Notes under the pieces: model-generated
What the model saw: only the letters and a program-made list of their open reading frames with translations
Database searches by the model: none
Told to the model about the DNA's origin: nothing
Part shown: piece after piece, positions 45,972 through 54,612 of the stretch
Numbering within the stretch: the stretch's first letter is position 1
Layout of the letters: each line of letters opens with the position of its first letter
Translations under genes and position numbers: made by a program
Assembly (NCBI RefSeq): GCF_000963865.1
Contig: NZ_CP011071.1
Location: 2,840,001-2,904,000 of the forward strand
DNA from: Flagellimonas lutaonensis
GTDB lineage: Bacteria > Bacteroidota > Bacteroidia > Flavobacteriales > Flavobacteriaceae
Direction: 5' to 3'
Length of the DNA: 64,000 nt

Positions 45972-46556
45972 TCAGTTTTTCTTGGGGGGCGTGATCATGA
46001 TATGCGCCCTGTGCGTGCCGGGATCCATCAGCCAGGCATGGCCCGGTGGGGAGGGGGTGGTCGGTAAGCCCGTACTTTCGCCCGTCGCATACGGAATGTA
46101 GAACACATACCGTACATAGGGGTTTTCAATTTCCTTTGTTTCGGGGTTCACCTCACCCGTGAATACACAGAGCGTGGCCTTATCGGGCATTTTCAGTTTT
46201 CCTGATTTTACCTCGGCCTCCCTAATGTCGAAAATTTCCTTGAAGGTCTTGCCCTGTGCTTTCAATTCACGGCCACGTGCCATAAAAGGCTCCAGATCCT
46301 TGTGGTAGGCAGCGGTTGAGAATTTTTCTCTTTTCGGGTCACTGGCAAGCGCTATGTAATCATTGGTGCCTTCCCGGAGTGTGGTGAAGTTTCCTTCCGC
46401 ATCATAGCCATAGACTTTTGCGCCATCTTTGTAATCATCGGGAACGGCCATTAAGGCGGTCTTGATCTGCCATGCTGCGGGTGGAATTTCTTGGGAGGCC
46501 AAAACTTGGCAGACCAGAAGAAGGGCGAATGCGGATAATAGGTGTTTTTTCATCAT
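45972..46556 (-). CDS. secreted protein of unknown function (194 residues)
   Basis: Signal peptide MMKKHLLSAFALLLVCQVLAS and a mature domain with AAWQIKTALMAVPDDYKDGAKVYGYDAEG, MPDKATLCVFTGEVNP and a conserved-looking end PSPPGHAWLMDPGTHRAHIM. I do not recognise the family. It lies nine bases from the end of the S10 peptidase gene, and the peptidase starts just upstream, so the two are probably one transcript; a role in peptide metabolism in the periplasm is possible but only from position. Confidence 0.7.
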   Translation of the reverse strand: MMKKHLLSAFALLLVCQVLASQEIPPAAWQIKTALMAVPDDYKDGAKVYGYDAEGNFTTLREGTNDYIALASDPKREKFSTAAYHKDLEPFMARGRELKAQGKTFKEIFDIREAEVKSGKLKMPDKATLCVFTGEVNPETKEIENPYVRYVFYIPYATGESTGLPTTPSPPGHAWLMDPGTHRAHIMITPPKKN

Positions 46557-46564
46557 GTTTTTCT

Positions 46565-48052
46565 TTAATATTTGGCACTTTTTCCTATGGCGGTCGTGCG
46601 TTTTATGAAATCACGCAGGTCGTCATTGGCCTTTTTAAGGTCTTCACGTCGCAGGTACATCATGTGCCCCGATCGGTAGCCCTTAAACTCGAAACGGTCT
46701 TTCATGCGCCCGCTGGGGTCAACTTGCCACATGGTGTACTTCGCGTTGAAATAGGTAGTGGCCCCATCATAATAACCTGATTGCACCAATACGTGCAGGT
46801 ATGGGTTTTGGGCCATTGCCTGTCTGAGGTTGTCGCGCACATTGTCGTTTTCGTTGTTCCATGGGCGTACAGGGCCGAACATATTGTACTTGATGTCGGT
46901 CTTGAAGTTCAGTTCTTCCTGTAGGTAATAATTGATGGCAGGGGTAAAACTGTGAAGCCATGAAGTCAGTTCTGCCGAATAGTCGGGCCCCTCACCGAAC
47001 AGTTGGCGGTCGATGCCCAGATAGCGGCTGTCAAGACGGCCAACATTGTAGCCGCCCTTATCTTTCAACAAATTTTTCCAAAAAAATCGGGTGGGCACAT
47101 CTAAATTGTGATCGAGGATGTCTTTCTTGTTGAGTCCGGAATAGTAGGCCATTTTTTCGGCCACGGCATTTCGTTCACTTTCAGGTATAAATCCGCCCTT
47201 TGCCAAAGCGGGAATCAGCGTGTTGATCGTATACGCTTCGGCCTCGGGAAGCACTTCGAGCAAATCTTTGCTCTGCAACTCGCTCGGCAAGGCCTTGTGG
47301 TGCCACGCCGTAGCGGTGTAGTAGGGCAGGTTCAGGGCACTTGACACGGGTCCGCCCACACGGATCACCTTATAATCAGCCGGACTCACCATGATGACCC
47401 CGTTGAGGTACATCCACTGCTGGTTTTGCAATGCCAGGGAAAGACCCATGACGCGGGTGCCCCCATAGCTTTCGCCGATAATGTATTTGGGTGAGCGCCA
47501 ACGGTTGTTTCGGGTCACAAAAGTGTTCATCCATTCGGCGAGATATTTTACATCGGCATTGATACCGAAAAACTTATCGCGGTCTACTTCTTTACCGGTT
47601 TCAGGTATGGTTCTCGAATAACCTGTGTTGGCCGGATTTATATAGACAATGTCGGTAACATCCAATACTGAGTAGGGATTTTCTTTGACGCCGTACGGCT
47701 GAACAGGGTAGCCCTCATCATCAATTTTCAATATTCTTGGCCCTGTGTATGCCAAGTGCATCCAAACCGATCCAGAACCTGGCCCCCCGTTGAACGAGAA
47801 CAGAATCGGCCGCTCGGCCCTGTTTTTGACATTGTTTCGGGTATAATAGGTGTAGTGCAACGAGGCGATGGGCTTGCCCATTTCGTCCCACACAGGCTGC
47901 GTGCCCGTTGTGGCCGTATAGGTCATTGGTGTGCCATTGATGGTGACACTGTGTTGGGTGGTCACCATGGTGTCGACAGGTAATTTCCGATCTTGGGAAT
48001 AAGCAAAAAGAAAACTCATTGTAAGAATGAGAGAGAGTAACTGTTTTTTCAT
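46565..48052 (-). CDS. peptidase S10 family serine carboxypeptidase
   Basis: Start chosen at ATG 48052 (MKKQLLSLILTMSFLFAYSQ, a signal peptide); another ATG lies two codons earlier. The 495-residue exported enzyme carries FNGGPGSGSVWMHLAYTGP (oxyanion), the nucleophile Ser in IGESYGGTRVM, Asp in SGYYDGATTYF and His in GYRSGHMMYL, the complete S10 triad. Such carboxypeptidases remove C-terminal residues at acidic pH; many Bacteroidota copies act in the periplasm. Substrate specificity cannot be read. Confidence 0.9.
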   Translation of the reverse strand: MKKQLLSLILTMSFLFAYSQDRKLPVDTMVTTQHSVTINGTPMTYTATTGTQPVWDEMGKPIASLHYTYYTRNNVKNRAERPILFSFNGGPGSGSVWMHLAYTGPRILKIDDEGYPVQPYGVKENPYSVLDVTDIVYINPANTGYSRTIPETGKEVDRDKFFGINADVKYLAEWMNTFVTRNNRWRSPKYIIGESYGGTRVMGLSLALQNQQWMYLNGVIMVSPADYKVIRVGGPVSSALNLPYYTATAWHHKALPSELQSKDLLEVLPEAEAYTINTLIPALAKGGFIPESERNAVAEKMAYYSGLNKKDILDHNLDVPTRFFWKNLLKDKGGYNVGRLDSRYLGIDRQLFGEGPDYSAELTSWLHSFTPAINYYLQEELNFKTDIKYNMFGPVRPWNNENDNVRDNLRQAMAQNPYLHVLVQSGYYDGATTYFNAKYTMWQVDPSGRMKDRFEFKGYRSGHMMYLRREDLKKANDDLRDFIKRTTAIGKSAKY

Positions 48053-48163
48053 TTTCATTTGAATTAGACTTGCCTTAAAAATAGGCATTTTGTTTAAGAA
48101 ACTTTAAAGTCTGCAGTGCCCTTGACAATCTTTGTTACCTTTATTAGGCAACAGTATGTTCAT

Positions 48164-49300
48164 ATGGAAAAAAACTCAAGAAGAACCTTTAACACCATGC
48201 TGGCAAAAGGCATCGGAGCCACGGCCTTGGCCGCCCACCTGCCTTTGTCATGTGCCATGGGAAACAATCAAAAAAAGAAAAAACTGGGCATCGCTTTGGT
48301 GGGTTTGGGCAGCTACAGCACCTATCAGTTGGCCCCTGCACTTCAAGATACCCGGCATTGCTATTTAGCAGGCATTGTTACGGGTACCGCTGCCAAGGAA
48401 AAAATATGGGCCAATCGATATAACATTCCCCAAGAAAACATCTACAACTACGAGAATTTTGACACCATTGCCGATAATGATGCCATCGATGTGGTGTATG
48501 TGGTGCTGCCCAACAGCATGCACGCTGAATTTTCAGTACGGGCGGCCGAAGCGGGCAAGCATGTCATCTGCGAAAAGCCGATGGCCATGAATGTCGCAGA
48601 GTGTGATGCCATTATCGATGCCTGTAACAAAGCCGGGGTCAAACTGGGAATGGGCTATCGCCTGCACTCAGAACCCTACACTCAAGAGGTGAAGCGTTTT
48701 GTAAGGGAAAAAACCTTTGGCGATGTACTGTACGTCTCGGCAGATGCCGCTTATCGCTCTACGGGAAACCCCAATCAATGGCGGTTGAACAGAAAATTAT
48801 CAGGCGGTGGAGCCTTGATGAACATGGGGGTATACGCCATTCAAAGTGCCATTTACAGTACGGGCGAAAACCCTGTTTCGGTGACCGCCCAAGAGTTCAG
48901 TACACGGCCAGCTTATTTTAAAGATACCGACGAGACCATTACGGCCCAATTCGAATTTGCCAGTGGCGCCGTGGCCAATATGATGACCTCACACAATGTC
49001 AGGGCCAATAGACTATATGCTTCCTGTGTGAACGGATGGTTCGAACTCGACCCTGCCAGCACGTATATTCCCTTGGCGGGAAGAACTTCAAGGGGTGAAC
49101 TGGATTTTCCGCAGGAAAGCCAACAAAAACTACAGATGGATGATTTTGCAAGTCATGTGCTGTACGGCACGCCAAAACTTGCCCCCGGTGAAATGGGCAA
49201 ACGTGACATGATCATTGTAGAGGCTATTTACAAATCGATTGCCGAGGGAGGAAAAAAGCAGCAAATGAATTTTGAACCAAAGTACGGGTTTGGGGGTTGA
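48164..49300 (+). CDS. Tat-exported Gfo/Idh/MocA family oxidoreductase
   Basis: Start at ATG 48164 (MEKNSRRTFNTMLAKG), which opens a twin-arginine signal; the frame extends upstream without support. The 378-residue protein has the NAD(P)-binding Rossmann fold (LGIALVGLGSYSTYQLAP, with VVYVVLPNSMHAEFS) and the catalytic-domain motif EKPMAMNVAE, in which Lys is the family's conserved active residue. GGALMNMGVYAIQSAIY is the second signature. Enzymes of this family oxidise sugars or act on glycosidic bonds. A folded, cofactor-loaded periplasmic form fits Tat export. The substrate is unknown. Confidence 0.9.
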   Translation: MEKNSRRTFNTMLAKGIGATALAAHLPLSCAMGNNQKKKKLGIALVGLGSYSTYQLAPALQDTRHCYLAGIVTGTAAKEKIWANRYNIPQENIYNYENFDTIADNDAIDVVYVVLPNSMHAEFSVRAAEAGKHVICEKPMAMNVAECDAIIDACNKAGVKLGMGYRLHSEPYTQEVKRFVREKTFGDVLYVSADAAYRSTGNPNQWRLNRKLSGGGALMNMGVYAIQSAIYSTGENPVSVTAQEFSTRPAYFKDTDETITAQFEFASGAVANMMTSHNVRANRLYASCVNGWFELDPASTYIPLAGRTSRGELDFPQESQQKLQMDDFASHVLYGTPKLAPGEMGKRDMIIVEAIYKSIAEGGKKQQMNFEPKYGFGG

Positions 49301-49797
49301 TTTTAAAAATCTTTTGAAAATTCTCAATCCGAAAAGGGGAAAGTCGTATTTGACGTGATCTTTGGAGTCTAATTTTATGGGATTTAAATCTAGATTGACC
49401 ATTACCTTGATATGGTTTTTTCTGGTTATGGATCAACCGTCGGAATAGCTCTTTGAAATGTTTGTTTATCAATTTAAAAACGACTTAGGTTAAAAGAGCA
49501 GCCTGCCCCCGACAGCTAACCCGGGGAACTTGTGGATGTATTCACTCAATTTAGAAATTGATTTTCCGGTTACGGGTTGGCAGACTGCTATGCTATCGAT
49601 TTTGAATCTGGAAGTACAGATTAGGTTCGTATTGCAGCGGCGAAAACTAATAAGATTGCTCTAATCGAGCAAGTAAATTTCCTACATTTCGTTGAACGGC
49701 ATTTATGCTTTTGAAAATAAGTAAAAGACCTCCTTGATGCCTGCCAACAAATGAAATTGAAAGATGGCCTGAAACTGGCAATGACCTATCCGGGCTT
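49301..49797. other. gene-poor stretch with decayed coding fragments
   Basis: No intact gene is present in these ~500 bases. It contains the degraded TIGR02757 tail at 49307-49402 on the minus strand and, on the plus strand just before 49798, an open tail VKDLLDACQQMKLKDGLKLA ending in TAA, without a start and with a stop directly upstream. The rest shows no recognisable motif, repeat or hairpin. I read it as scar DNA from past rearrangement. Confidence 0.55.
49307..49402 (-). pseudogene. remnant copy of the C-terminal end of the TIGR02757 gene
   Basis: On the minus strand the 32-codon frame ends LDSKDHVKYDFPLFGLRIFKRF, which closely matches the C-terminus of the intact gene at 49798 (LDLQDPVKYDFALFGLGVFEKF). 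It lies about 500 bases away in the same orientation. The match stops where the intact protein ends, and the upstream part is missing or scrambled. This is a partial duplication or a relic of a gene replacement. Confidence 0.7.
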
Positions 49798-50562
49798 CTA
49801 AAACTTCTCAAAAACACCTAGACCAAACAGGGCAAAGTCGTATTTCACAGGGTCTTGCAGGTCTAGCCTTCGCAGGTTGCTATCCAATTCTTCAAGTGCT
49901 TTGGCATCGTTCTGTTTCCGTTTGAGCAATTTGAGCTTTCGGGCCACGTTGCCCGAATGAACATCCAAGGGACACGACAGTTTACTTGGCCGAATGCCTT
50001 TCCATAGGCCAAAATCGACCCCTTTGTCGGCGGTGCGCACCATCCATCGTAAAAACATATTGATACGTTTGGCCGCGGAGCCTTTTTCTGGATTGGATAT
50101 ATGCTTCGTGGTGCGTTGGGCATGGGGCAACCTGAAAAAAAGCTCTTTAAACCTGCCAATGGCCGGTTGTAGCGATGTCTCGGTCTGATAGTCTGTGAAA
50201 ATAGCTTCCAACCCTCCATGATGCTGGTAAACATATTGTAGCCCCTTCACAAAATAGCAGAGGTCATCACCGTTAAAGGTACGGTGTACAAAGGGTTTCA
50301 ACCGTTCAAGGTCTCTTTGGGCGTGGTTGACCAAAAAGTCGTGGGGAGCGTTATCCATCAATTCCATCATGCGGGATGCATTGTTGATGATGCTCTTGCG
50401 ATTGCCCCATGCAATTGTGGCGGTCAAAAATGCGCTGATCTCAATGTCTTCCTTTTTTGAATAGCGATGGGGTACCTGAAGGGGATCGCTCTCCAAAAAC
50501 TGTGGATGCTCATACTGTTCAGCCTTTGCATCGAGAAAGTCTTTGAGTTCTGCTTTGGTCAT
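49798..50562 (-). CDS. TIGR02757 (DUF2400) family protein
   Basis: A 254-residue cytoplasmic protein of a family often flanking recombination or repair genes but without assigned function. Recognised from AEQYEHPQFLESDPLQVPHRYS, IEISAFLTATIAWGNRKSII, TFNGDDLCYFVKGLQYV, RMNMFLRWMVRTADKG-like MFLRWMVR and the conserved C-terminal SCPLDVHSGNVARKLKL ... LDLQDPVKYDFALFG. The start overlaps the CPBP gene by four bases, so it is third in an operon with a lolD-type ATPase and CPBP protease. Confidence 0.9.
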   Translation of the reverse strand: MTKAELKDFLDAKAEQYEHPQFLESDPLQVPHRYSKKEDIEISAFLTATIAWGNRKSIINNASRMMELMDNAPHDFLVNHAQRDLERLKPFVHRTFNGDDLCYFVKGLQYVYQHHGGLEAIFTDYQTETSLQPAIGRFKELFFRLPHAQRTTKHISNPEKGSAAKRINMFLRWMVRTADKGVDFGLWKGIRPSKLSCPLDVHSGNVARKLKLLKRKQNDAKALEELDSNLRRLDLQDPVKYDFALFGLGVFEKF

Positions 50563-51119
50563 TCAAACAATGGTTTGAAGGATTGCATTATGATAAAGGG
50601 GCCCAGTAAAATGGCGTTGAAACAGGCGTGCATCAGAATCGAATATCGAAGCCCCATCCTTATTCGGGTGTACCCCAGTAAGATACCTGTGAACAATTGT
50701 GGGGAAACAAGCAAAGGGGCCGCCCAGAGTGTTTCATTGTACTGCTCAAAATTGAACAGGTGTACGGCGCCGAACAGCACCACTGAAATATAGAACGCCC
50801 ATGGAAAATATTTCGAATTTCTGAACCATATCAAGGGTCCCCGAAAAATGGCCTCCTCTACCAATGGGGCAAATATGACGACCAGAAAAAAGATATAGAG
50901 GGGCGGTTCATCAAAAAGTTCGCCCATCATATGTTCGCCAGGGTCAAATCCAGTGATGCTTTCAAAAATCCCCGTCACCATTCCCAAACAGAACGCAACC
51001 AACAGGTTTGTTCCCAACAAATTGACAAAGAGACGCTTACGTAATCTTGGCGGATACTTATATTGCTGATATCTTGTTTTTTTGGTAAACCGCCATATTT
51101 TTCGCAATAGGTCCATCAT
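50559..51119 (-). CDS. CPBP-family intramembrane glutamic endopeptidase
   Basis: A 186-residue membrane protein with about five segments and the family motif [14 protein letters not shown] (EExxxR, near residue 88). The second motif region, FGAVHLFNF, carries the His near residue 118. The N-terminus is basic ([17 protein letters not shown]). CPBP proteins in bacteria process or immunise against peptides and proteins; the target here is unknown. It overlaps both neighbours by four bases (ATGA), so it is translated with the ABC ATPase upstream and TIGR02757 downstream. Confidence 0.85.
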   Translation of the reverse strand: MMDLLRKIWRFTKKTRYQQYKYPPRLRKRLFVNLLGTNLLVAFCLGMVTGIFESITGFDPGEHMMGELFDEPPLYIFFLVVIFAPLVEEAIFRGPLIWFRNSKYFPWAFYISVVLFGAVHLFNFEQYNETLWAAPLLVSPQLFTGILLGYTRIRMGLRYSILMHACFNAILLGPFIIMQSFKPLFE

Positions 51120-51775
51120 ACGATCAATCCGTCGATCATGGTGAGTTTTCGGTCGGCCATATCGGCCAGTTCTTGGTTATGGGTGACTATTACAAAGGTC
51201 TGGCCAAATTCTTCGCGCAGTTGAAAGAACAGTTGATGAAGGTTGTCGGCACTTTCAGAATCGAGGTTGCCGCTGGGTTCATCGGCAAAAACAATGGAGG
51301 GATTGTTGATCAACGACCTTGCCACGGCCACACGCTGCTGTTCACCACCTGAAAGCTCGTTGGGCTTATGGTCATGGCGGTGCGAAAGACCCAGAAAATC
51401 AAGCAATTCTTTGGCGCGCTGTTCGGCCTTTGCCCTCGGGGTCTTTTTGATGAAAGCAGGAATACACACATTCTCAAGTGCCGTGAACTCGGGCAACAAT
51501 TGGTGAAACTGAAAAATGAACCCGATATGGTCGTTTCGAAAACGCGCCATGCCCTTGTCATTTAATTTTAGCACATCGACATTGTTGATCTGCAATTGGC
51601 ACTCTTTCTTGTTGGAGGGAAGGTCAAGGGTGCCCAAAATCTGCAGCAGGGTGGTCTTTCCGGCCCCTGATGGACCAACAATCGAGACAATCTCACCTTT
51701 TTTGATATCGATGTCGACCCCTTTTAGTACCTGCAGGTCGCCATAGTTTTTTTTGATGTTCGAGGCCTTGATCAT
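51116..51775 (-). CDS. ABC transporter ATP-binding protein, LolD/MacB-like
   Basis: Start at ATG 51775 ([15 protein letters not shown]); the upstream extension is not conserved in style. The 219-residue ATPase has Walker [12 protein letters not shown]-loop in [18 protein letters not shown], signature [16 protein letters not shown], Walker B IVFADEP and the H-loop VTHN. The FQFHQLLP region marks the LolD/MacB type that drives lipoprotein release or macrolide/peptide extraction with an FtsX-like permease. No permease gene lies beside it, so it may work with a partner encoded elsewhere. Confidence 0.9.
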   Translation of the reverse strand: MIKASNIKKNYGDLQVLKGVDIDIKKGEIVSIVGPSGAGKTTLLQILGTLDLPSNKKECQLQINNVDVLKLNDKGMARFRNDHIGFIFQFHQLLPEFTALENVCIPAFIKKTPRAKAEQRAKELLDFLGLSHRHDHKPNELSGGEQQRVAVARSLINNPSIVFADEPSGNLDSESADNLHQLFFQLREEFGQTFVIVTHNQELADMADRKLTMIDGLIV

Positions 51776-51932
51776 AGCTCTGATGTTCGCTGTGTGAAAG
51801 TAATCATTCCCTTGCATTGCAAAAAATCAGCACGAAAATAAGTTTTGCACTATCTTTCCGACTACAAACTTTAACGAATAATTAGGGTGGCAGAGTTCCC
51901 TAATGGTTAAATTTGTTCAACTTTTATTTTAA

Positions 51933-52496
51933 ATGGATAAACAAAATAAAGACTCTTTAGAGACAGCCATCTTTGCTGGGGGCTGTTTTTGGTGTACCGA
52001 AGCGGTTTTTCAACGGTTGCGTGGGGTAAAGGAAGTGGTTTCCGGATATACTGGCGGGCACATCAAAAATCCGGCCTATCGTGAGATTTGCACGGGTAGA
52101 ACGGGCCACGCAGAGGCGATAAAGATTACTTTTGATCCAAGTGAGATAACGTTTCGCGAATTGATGGAAGTATTTTTTGCCACCCACGACCCGACCCAAT
52201 TGAACCGACAGGGCAATGATGTGGGCACCCAGTACCGAAGTGAAATATTTTATACTTCAGAAAAACAAAAAGACGAGGCCGAGGCCTTTATAAACCAATT
52301 GGAAAAAGAAAATGTTTTTGGTGCGTCGATAGTAACGGCCGTTTCGCAAGAGAAACCTTTTTATGTGGCCGAAGAAGACCATCAGAATTTTTATAACGAA
52401 CACCGTTCGCAACCTTATTGTCAATTCATCATCGACCCCAAGATCAAGAAATTGACTTCGACATTTGCAGATAAACTCAATACAGTTAAAAGTTGA
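51933..52496 (+). CDS. msrA: peptide-methionine (S)-S-oxide reductase
   Basis: A 187-residue repair enzyme that reduces the S epimer of methionine sulfoxide. The catalytic motif is [12 protein letters not shown], with Cys18 as the nucleophile. [24 protein letters not shown] and [18 protein letters not shown] are the usual substrate-binding blocks. No C-terminal cysteine pair is seen, so Cys21 of GCFWC may act as the resolving residue. Cytoplasmic, single domain. The stop lies one base before the folE start, so the two genes form a tight unit. Confidence 0.96.
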   Translation: MDKQNKDSLETAIFAGGCFWCTEAVFQRLRGVKEVVSGYTGGHIKNPAYREICTGRTGHAEAIKITFDPSEITFRELMEVFFATHDPTQLNRQGNDVGTQYRSEIFYTSEKQKDEAEAFINQLEKENVFGASIVTAVSQEKPFYVAEEDHQNFYNEHRSQPYCQFIIDPKIKKLTSTFADKLNTVKS

Positions 52497-52497
52497 T

Positions 52498-53097
52498 ATG
52501 GCACCATACCAGAATTTAGAGGAATATAACATCAAGATCACCAACGAGGTAAAGGAACGGTTTTCAAAAATCATCGATGAAATAGGGGAGGATGTCAACC
52601 GTGAGGGACTGGTAAAAACGCCTGAACGGGCGGCCAAGGCCATGCTTTTCTTGACCCAGGGGTACCGCCAAGATGCGGCGGCCATTCTAAAAAGTGCCAT
52701 GTTCAAAGAATCGTACAACGAAATGGTGATCGTAAAAGACATTGAAATCTACTCGCTTTGTGAACACCACATGTTGCCTTTTTTTGGCAAGGCGCACATT
52801 GCCTACATACCCAATGGCCATATCGTCGGGCTCAGCAAACTGCCGCGTATCGTTGATGTGTTCGCCAGACGATTGCAGGTGCAAGAACGGTTGACCGAGC
52901 AAATTCTCGACTGCATCAATGATACCTTGAAACCACAAGGTGTGGCGGTGGTCATAGAGGCCGCGCATATGTGTATGATGATGCGCGGTGTGCAAAAACA
53001 GAATTCCGTTACGACAACCTCTGGCTTTCGGGGATCTTTCAAGAACGAAGAAACGCGCAACGAATTTCTAAAACTGATCAGTTCAGATCTTTCGTAG
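52498..53097 (+). CDS. folE: GTP cyclohydrolase I
   Basis: Start at ATG 52498 ([17 protein letters not shown]), one base after the msrA stop; the longer frame would overlap msrA. The 199-residue enzyme makes dihydroneopterin triphosphate from GTP, first step of folate and pterin synthesis. Zinc ligands are Cys88 and the His residues of [13 protein letters not shown], plus the Cys in [38 protein letters not shown] is the conserved active-site block. It is a zinc enzyme, and in some bacteria a zinc-independent paralog replaces it under zinc limitation; none is visible here. Confidence 0.96.
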   Translation: MAPYQNLEEYNIKITNEVKERFSKIIDEIGEDVNREGLVKTPERAAKAMLFLTQGYRQDAAAILKSAMFKESYNEMVIVKDIEIYSLCEHHMLPFFGKAHIAYIPNGHIVGLSKLPRIVDVFARRLQVQERLTEQILDCINDTLKPQGVAVVIEAAHMCMMMRGVQKQNSVTTTSGFRGSFKNEETRNEFLKLISSDLS

Positions 53098-53136
53098 TTG
53101 TTTTTTTGGTACGCTACTATTTTCTAAATTTCCAAA

Positions 53137-53415
53137 ATGGGCGAAAAGAACGATAAGAAGTATCAAAAGCTCTTACTGAGTATATTGTTGGACGGCATAG
53201 GAATGCTATCGTTCGTGGTTCCGTTTATCGGTGATTTTTCCGATGTGATCTGGGCCCCCATCGCCGGATGGCTGATGACGCGCTTGTACAAAGGAAAAGT
53301 GGGGCAGGCAGCAGGAATCATTACGTTCATAGAGGAGCTGATTCCCGGGTTGGATGTGGTGCCTACCTTTACCTTGACTTGGATTTATACCTATCTGTTT
53401 AAAAAGGGTAACTAA
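53137..53415 (+). CDS. small membrane protein, unknown function
   Basis: A 92-residue protein with two membrane segments (about 17-38, LLDGIGMLSFVVPFIGDF, and 66-86, ending in FTLTWIYTYLFKK) and a short loop with WAPIAGWLMTRLYKG. Charged N-terminus MGEKNDKKYQK. I recognise it as a common small conserved flavobacterial type without a named function. It lies 39 bases after folE and may belong to the same transcript. Confidence 0.65.
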   Translation: MGEKNDKKYQKLLLSILLDGIGMLSFVVPFIGDFSDVIWAPIAGWLMTRLYKGKVGQAAGIITFIEELIPGLDVVPTFTLTWIYTYLFKKGN

Positions 53416-53543
53416 CCCCTTATTGATGCCCATTACCATTTCAATTCGATTTATGGGCAAATCGATCAAAAATAGTTCTATATCAGCAAACACAAATGCT
53501 GACTTAGCATACCTTATAAAATGAACATTTAAAACAACATGGT

Positions 53544-54032
53544 ATGAGAAAGTTAGGTTATATAGTATTGTCCATCCTTCTATTGGTAGGTTGTGACAAC
53601 CAAAAAAAAGAACTGGCAGCACAATTTGACAAATTGCAACAACAGCATGACAGCATTTCGCAAGTGCATGCTGATTTTAAGGCAACCCACGCCCAGATGT
53701 CAGAGAAACATCAAGAATTCAAATCTAACATGGAGGCAATGCAAGCACAAGATTCAAGCCTTATGGAAGACATTGCCAAGCACGAAGCCATTCTAAAGAA
53801 ACATGATGCTCTTTTAAAGGGCGATGATGAAATCATCGAAGCGCACCAAGAACTCAAAAAAGGATTTGGTGAGAAGTCGGCTGCAGAGATGCAGGCCCAA
53901 ATCACTGAAATGATCGATACCCATAAAAAATTGATGGAAGAGCAAAGTGAAATGGAAAAAAAGCATGAAATGATGCAAAAAGAGCATGAGGCAATTCTCG
54001 CAAAACTTGATAGTGCCGATACTTTTGAATAA
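53544..54032 (+). CDS. coiled-coil lipoprotein, unknown function
   Basis: A 162-residue protein with lipobox (LLLVGC, Cys about residue 16) and nearly continuous coiled coil from about residue 22 to 155, rich in Lys, Glu, Gln, Met and His (QFDKLQQQHDSISQVHADF, KEHQEFKSNMEAMQAQDS). Histidines recur at seven- to eight-residue steps, which could bind metal, a weak hint given the neighbours. No family name is known to me. It lies convergent with the MerC-like gene. Confidence 0.75.
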   Translation: MRKLGYIVLSILLLVGCDNQKKELAAQFDKLQQQHDSISQVHADFKATHAQMSEKHQEFKSNMEAMQAQDSSLMEDIAKHEAILKKHDALLKGDDEIIEAHQELKKGFGEKSAAEMQAQITEMIDTHKKLMEEQSEMEKKHEMMQKEHEAILAKLDSADTFE

Positions 54033-54057
54033 CAATCGGTTAAATTAACTTAAAAGA

Positions 54058-54091
54058 GCCGCTAGTAATAGATAATTTATGGCATAGCGGC
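54058..54091. terminator. possible hairpin terminator between convergent genes
   Basis: GCCGCTA (54058-54064) pairs with TAGCGGC (54085-54091) across a 20-base loop, in the gap between the coiled-coil lipoprotein and MerC-like genes, followed by ATTTATTATTC. The long loop and weak T-run make this tentative. Confidence 0.35.
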
Positions 54092-54111
54092 ATTTATTAT
54101 TCAAAAAGCAT

Positions 54112-54519
54112 CTATTTTTCGATACAACTGGCATCGTTCTGGCAATGGCAATACTTACGATTATAAAGGTGAAGTAAGACAAGTGCAACAGTAGGGGCGT
54201 ATATGGCCTGCTCAGCAATTGGTAACCAAGAAAATTTCTCGTTGCCCACGATTAGGGCCAAAACCACCCAGCTCACCCAAAGCGCGTTTCGCATCCACTT
54301 TTTTGAGGTCATTTTGCCCGACCACCATACGGCGGCAAAGGAAATGCCCAAAAACACGATATCGAGAAGACCCCACCACAGCGGATGGCTGTGACCATGC
54401 TCGACCAATCCGGCCTGTACCACGAACAGAAATGGGGTGGCTACACAATGAACTAGGCAAAGTGCGCCCGCGACTGCTCCGATTAAATCAGATTTTGAAT
54501 GTACTAGCAGGGTATTCAT
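54112..54519 (-). CDS. MerC domain-containing membrane protein
   Basis: A 135-residue protein with four membrane segments. The first holds the motif GAVAGALCLVHCVATPFLF with a Cys-x-x-x-Cys pair (near residues 21-25), as in MerC metal transporters; a C-terminal KYCHCQNDASCIE adds three Cys and one His at the cytoplasmic end. MerC imports Hg(II) in mercury operons, but chromosomal relatives in flavobacteria are thought to handle other soft metals. It diverges from the ABC operon across the shared operator, so co-regulation by the metal sensor is likely. Confidence 0.85.
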   Translation of the reverse strand: MNTLLVHSKSDLIGAVAGALCLVHCVATPFLFVVQAGLVEHGHSHPLWWGLLDIVFLGISFAAVWWSGKMTSKKWMRNALWVSWVVLALIVGNEKFSWLPIAEQAIYAPTVALVLLHLYNRKYCHCQNDASCIEK

Positions 54520-54547
54520 GTTTTTTTAAAATTTTCTAGATAAAGCG

Positions 54548-54576
54548 CAAAAATAGGTTAAAATTTTTAAATGCAA
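54548..54576 (-). promoter_or_regulatory. minus-strand promoter of the MerC-like gene
   Basis: Read on the minus strand, TTG (54576-54574), 18 bases, then TATTTTTG (54555-54548): a good match to the Bacteroidota pattern. Its TTG lies inside the left arm of the dyad operator (54568-54590). The coding start follows 28 bases downstream. Confidence 0.6.
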
Positions 54577-54590
54577 CCTAGTTGCATTTA
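54568..54590. promoter_or_regulatory. 23-bp dyad operator, candidate Zur/Fur box
   Basis: TAAATGCAAC-CTA-GTTGCATTTA: perfect 10-bp inverted arms with a 3-base spacer, 23 bp in all, the same size as known Zur boxes of other bacteria. It sits between the divergent MerC-like gene and the ABC operon and covers the presumed -33 TTG of both promoters (54574-54576 on the minus strand and 54582-54584 on the plus strand). A repressor bound here would block both. The regulator encoded at 57433, in the operon itself, is the natural candidate ligand. Confidence 0.75.
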
Positions 54591-54608
54591 CATTTATTTA
54601 TATTTTTG
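54582..54608 (+). promoter_or_regulatory. plus-strand promoter of the ABC operon
   Basis: TTG (54582-54584), 16 bases, then TATTTTTG (54601-54608). Spacing is a little short. The -7 element ends four bases before the ATG at 54613, so the mRNA would be leaderless or nearly so. The TTG lies in the right arm of the dyad operator. Confidence 0.5.
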
Positions 54609-54612
54609 TGCA

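Noticed and set aside
49130-49472. Minus-strand frames over the end of the Gfo/Idh/MocA gene
   Set aside because: Only the 32-codon TIGR02757-like tail is supported; the extensions run into the antisense of an intact gene.
51885-51922. GGGTGGCAGAGTTCCCTAAT looked like the 5' part of a tRNA-Ser
   Set aside because: No anticodon arm, T-arm or CCA-side stem follows; the next bases are AT-rich and lead into msrA. A chance match or a remnant too short to call.
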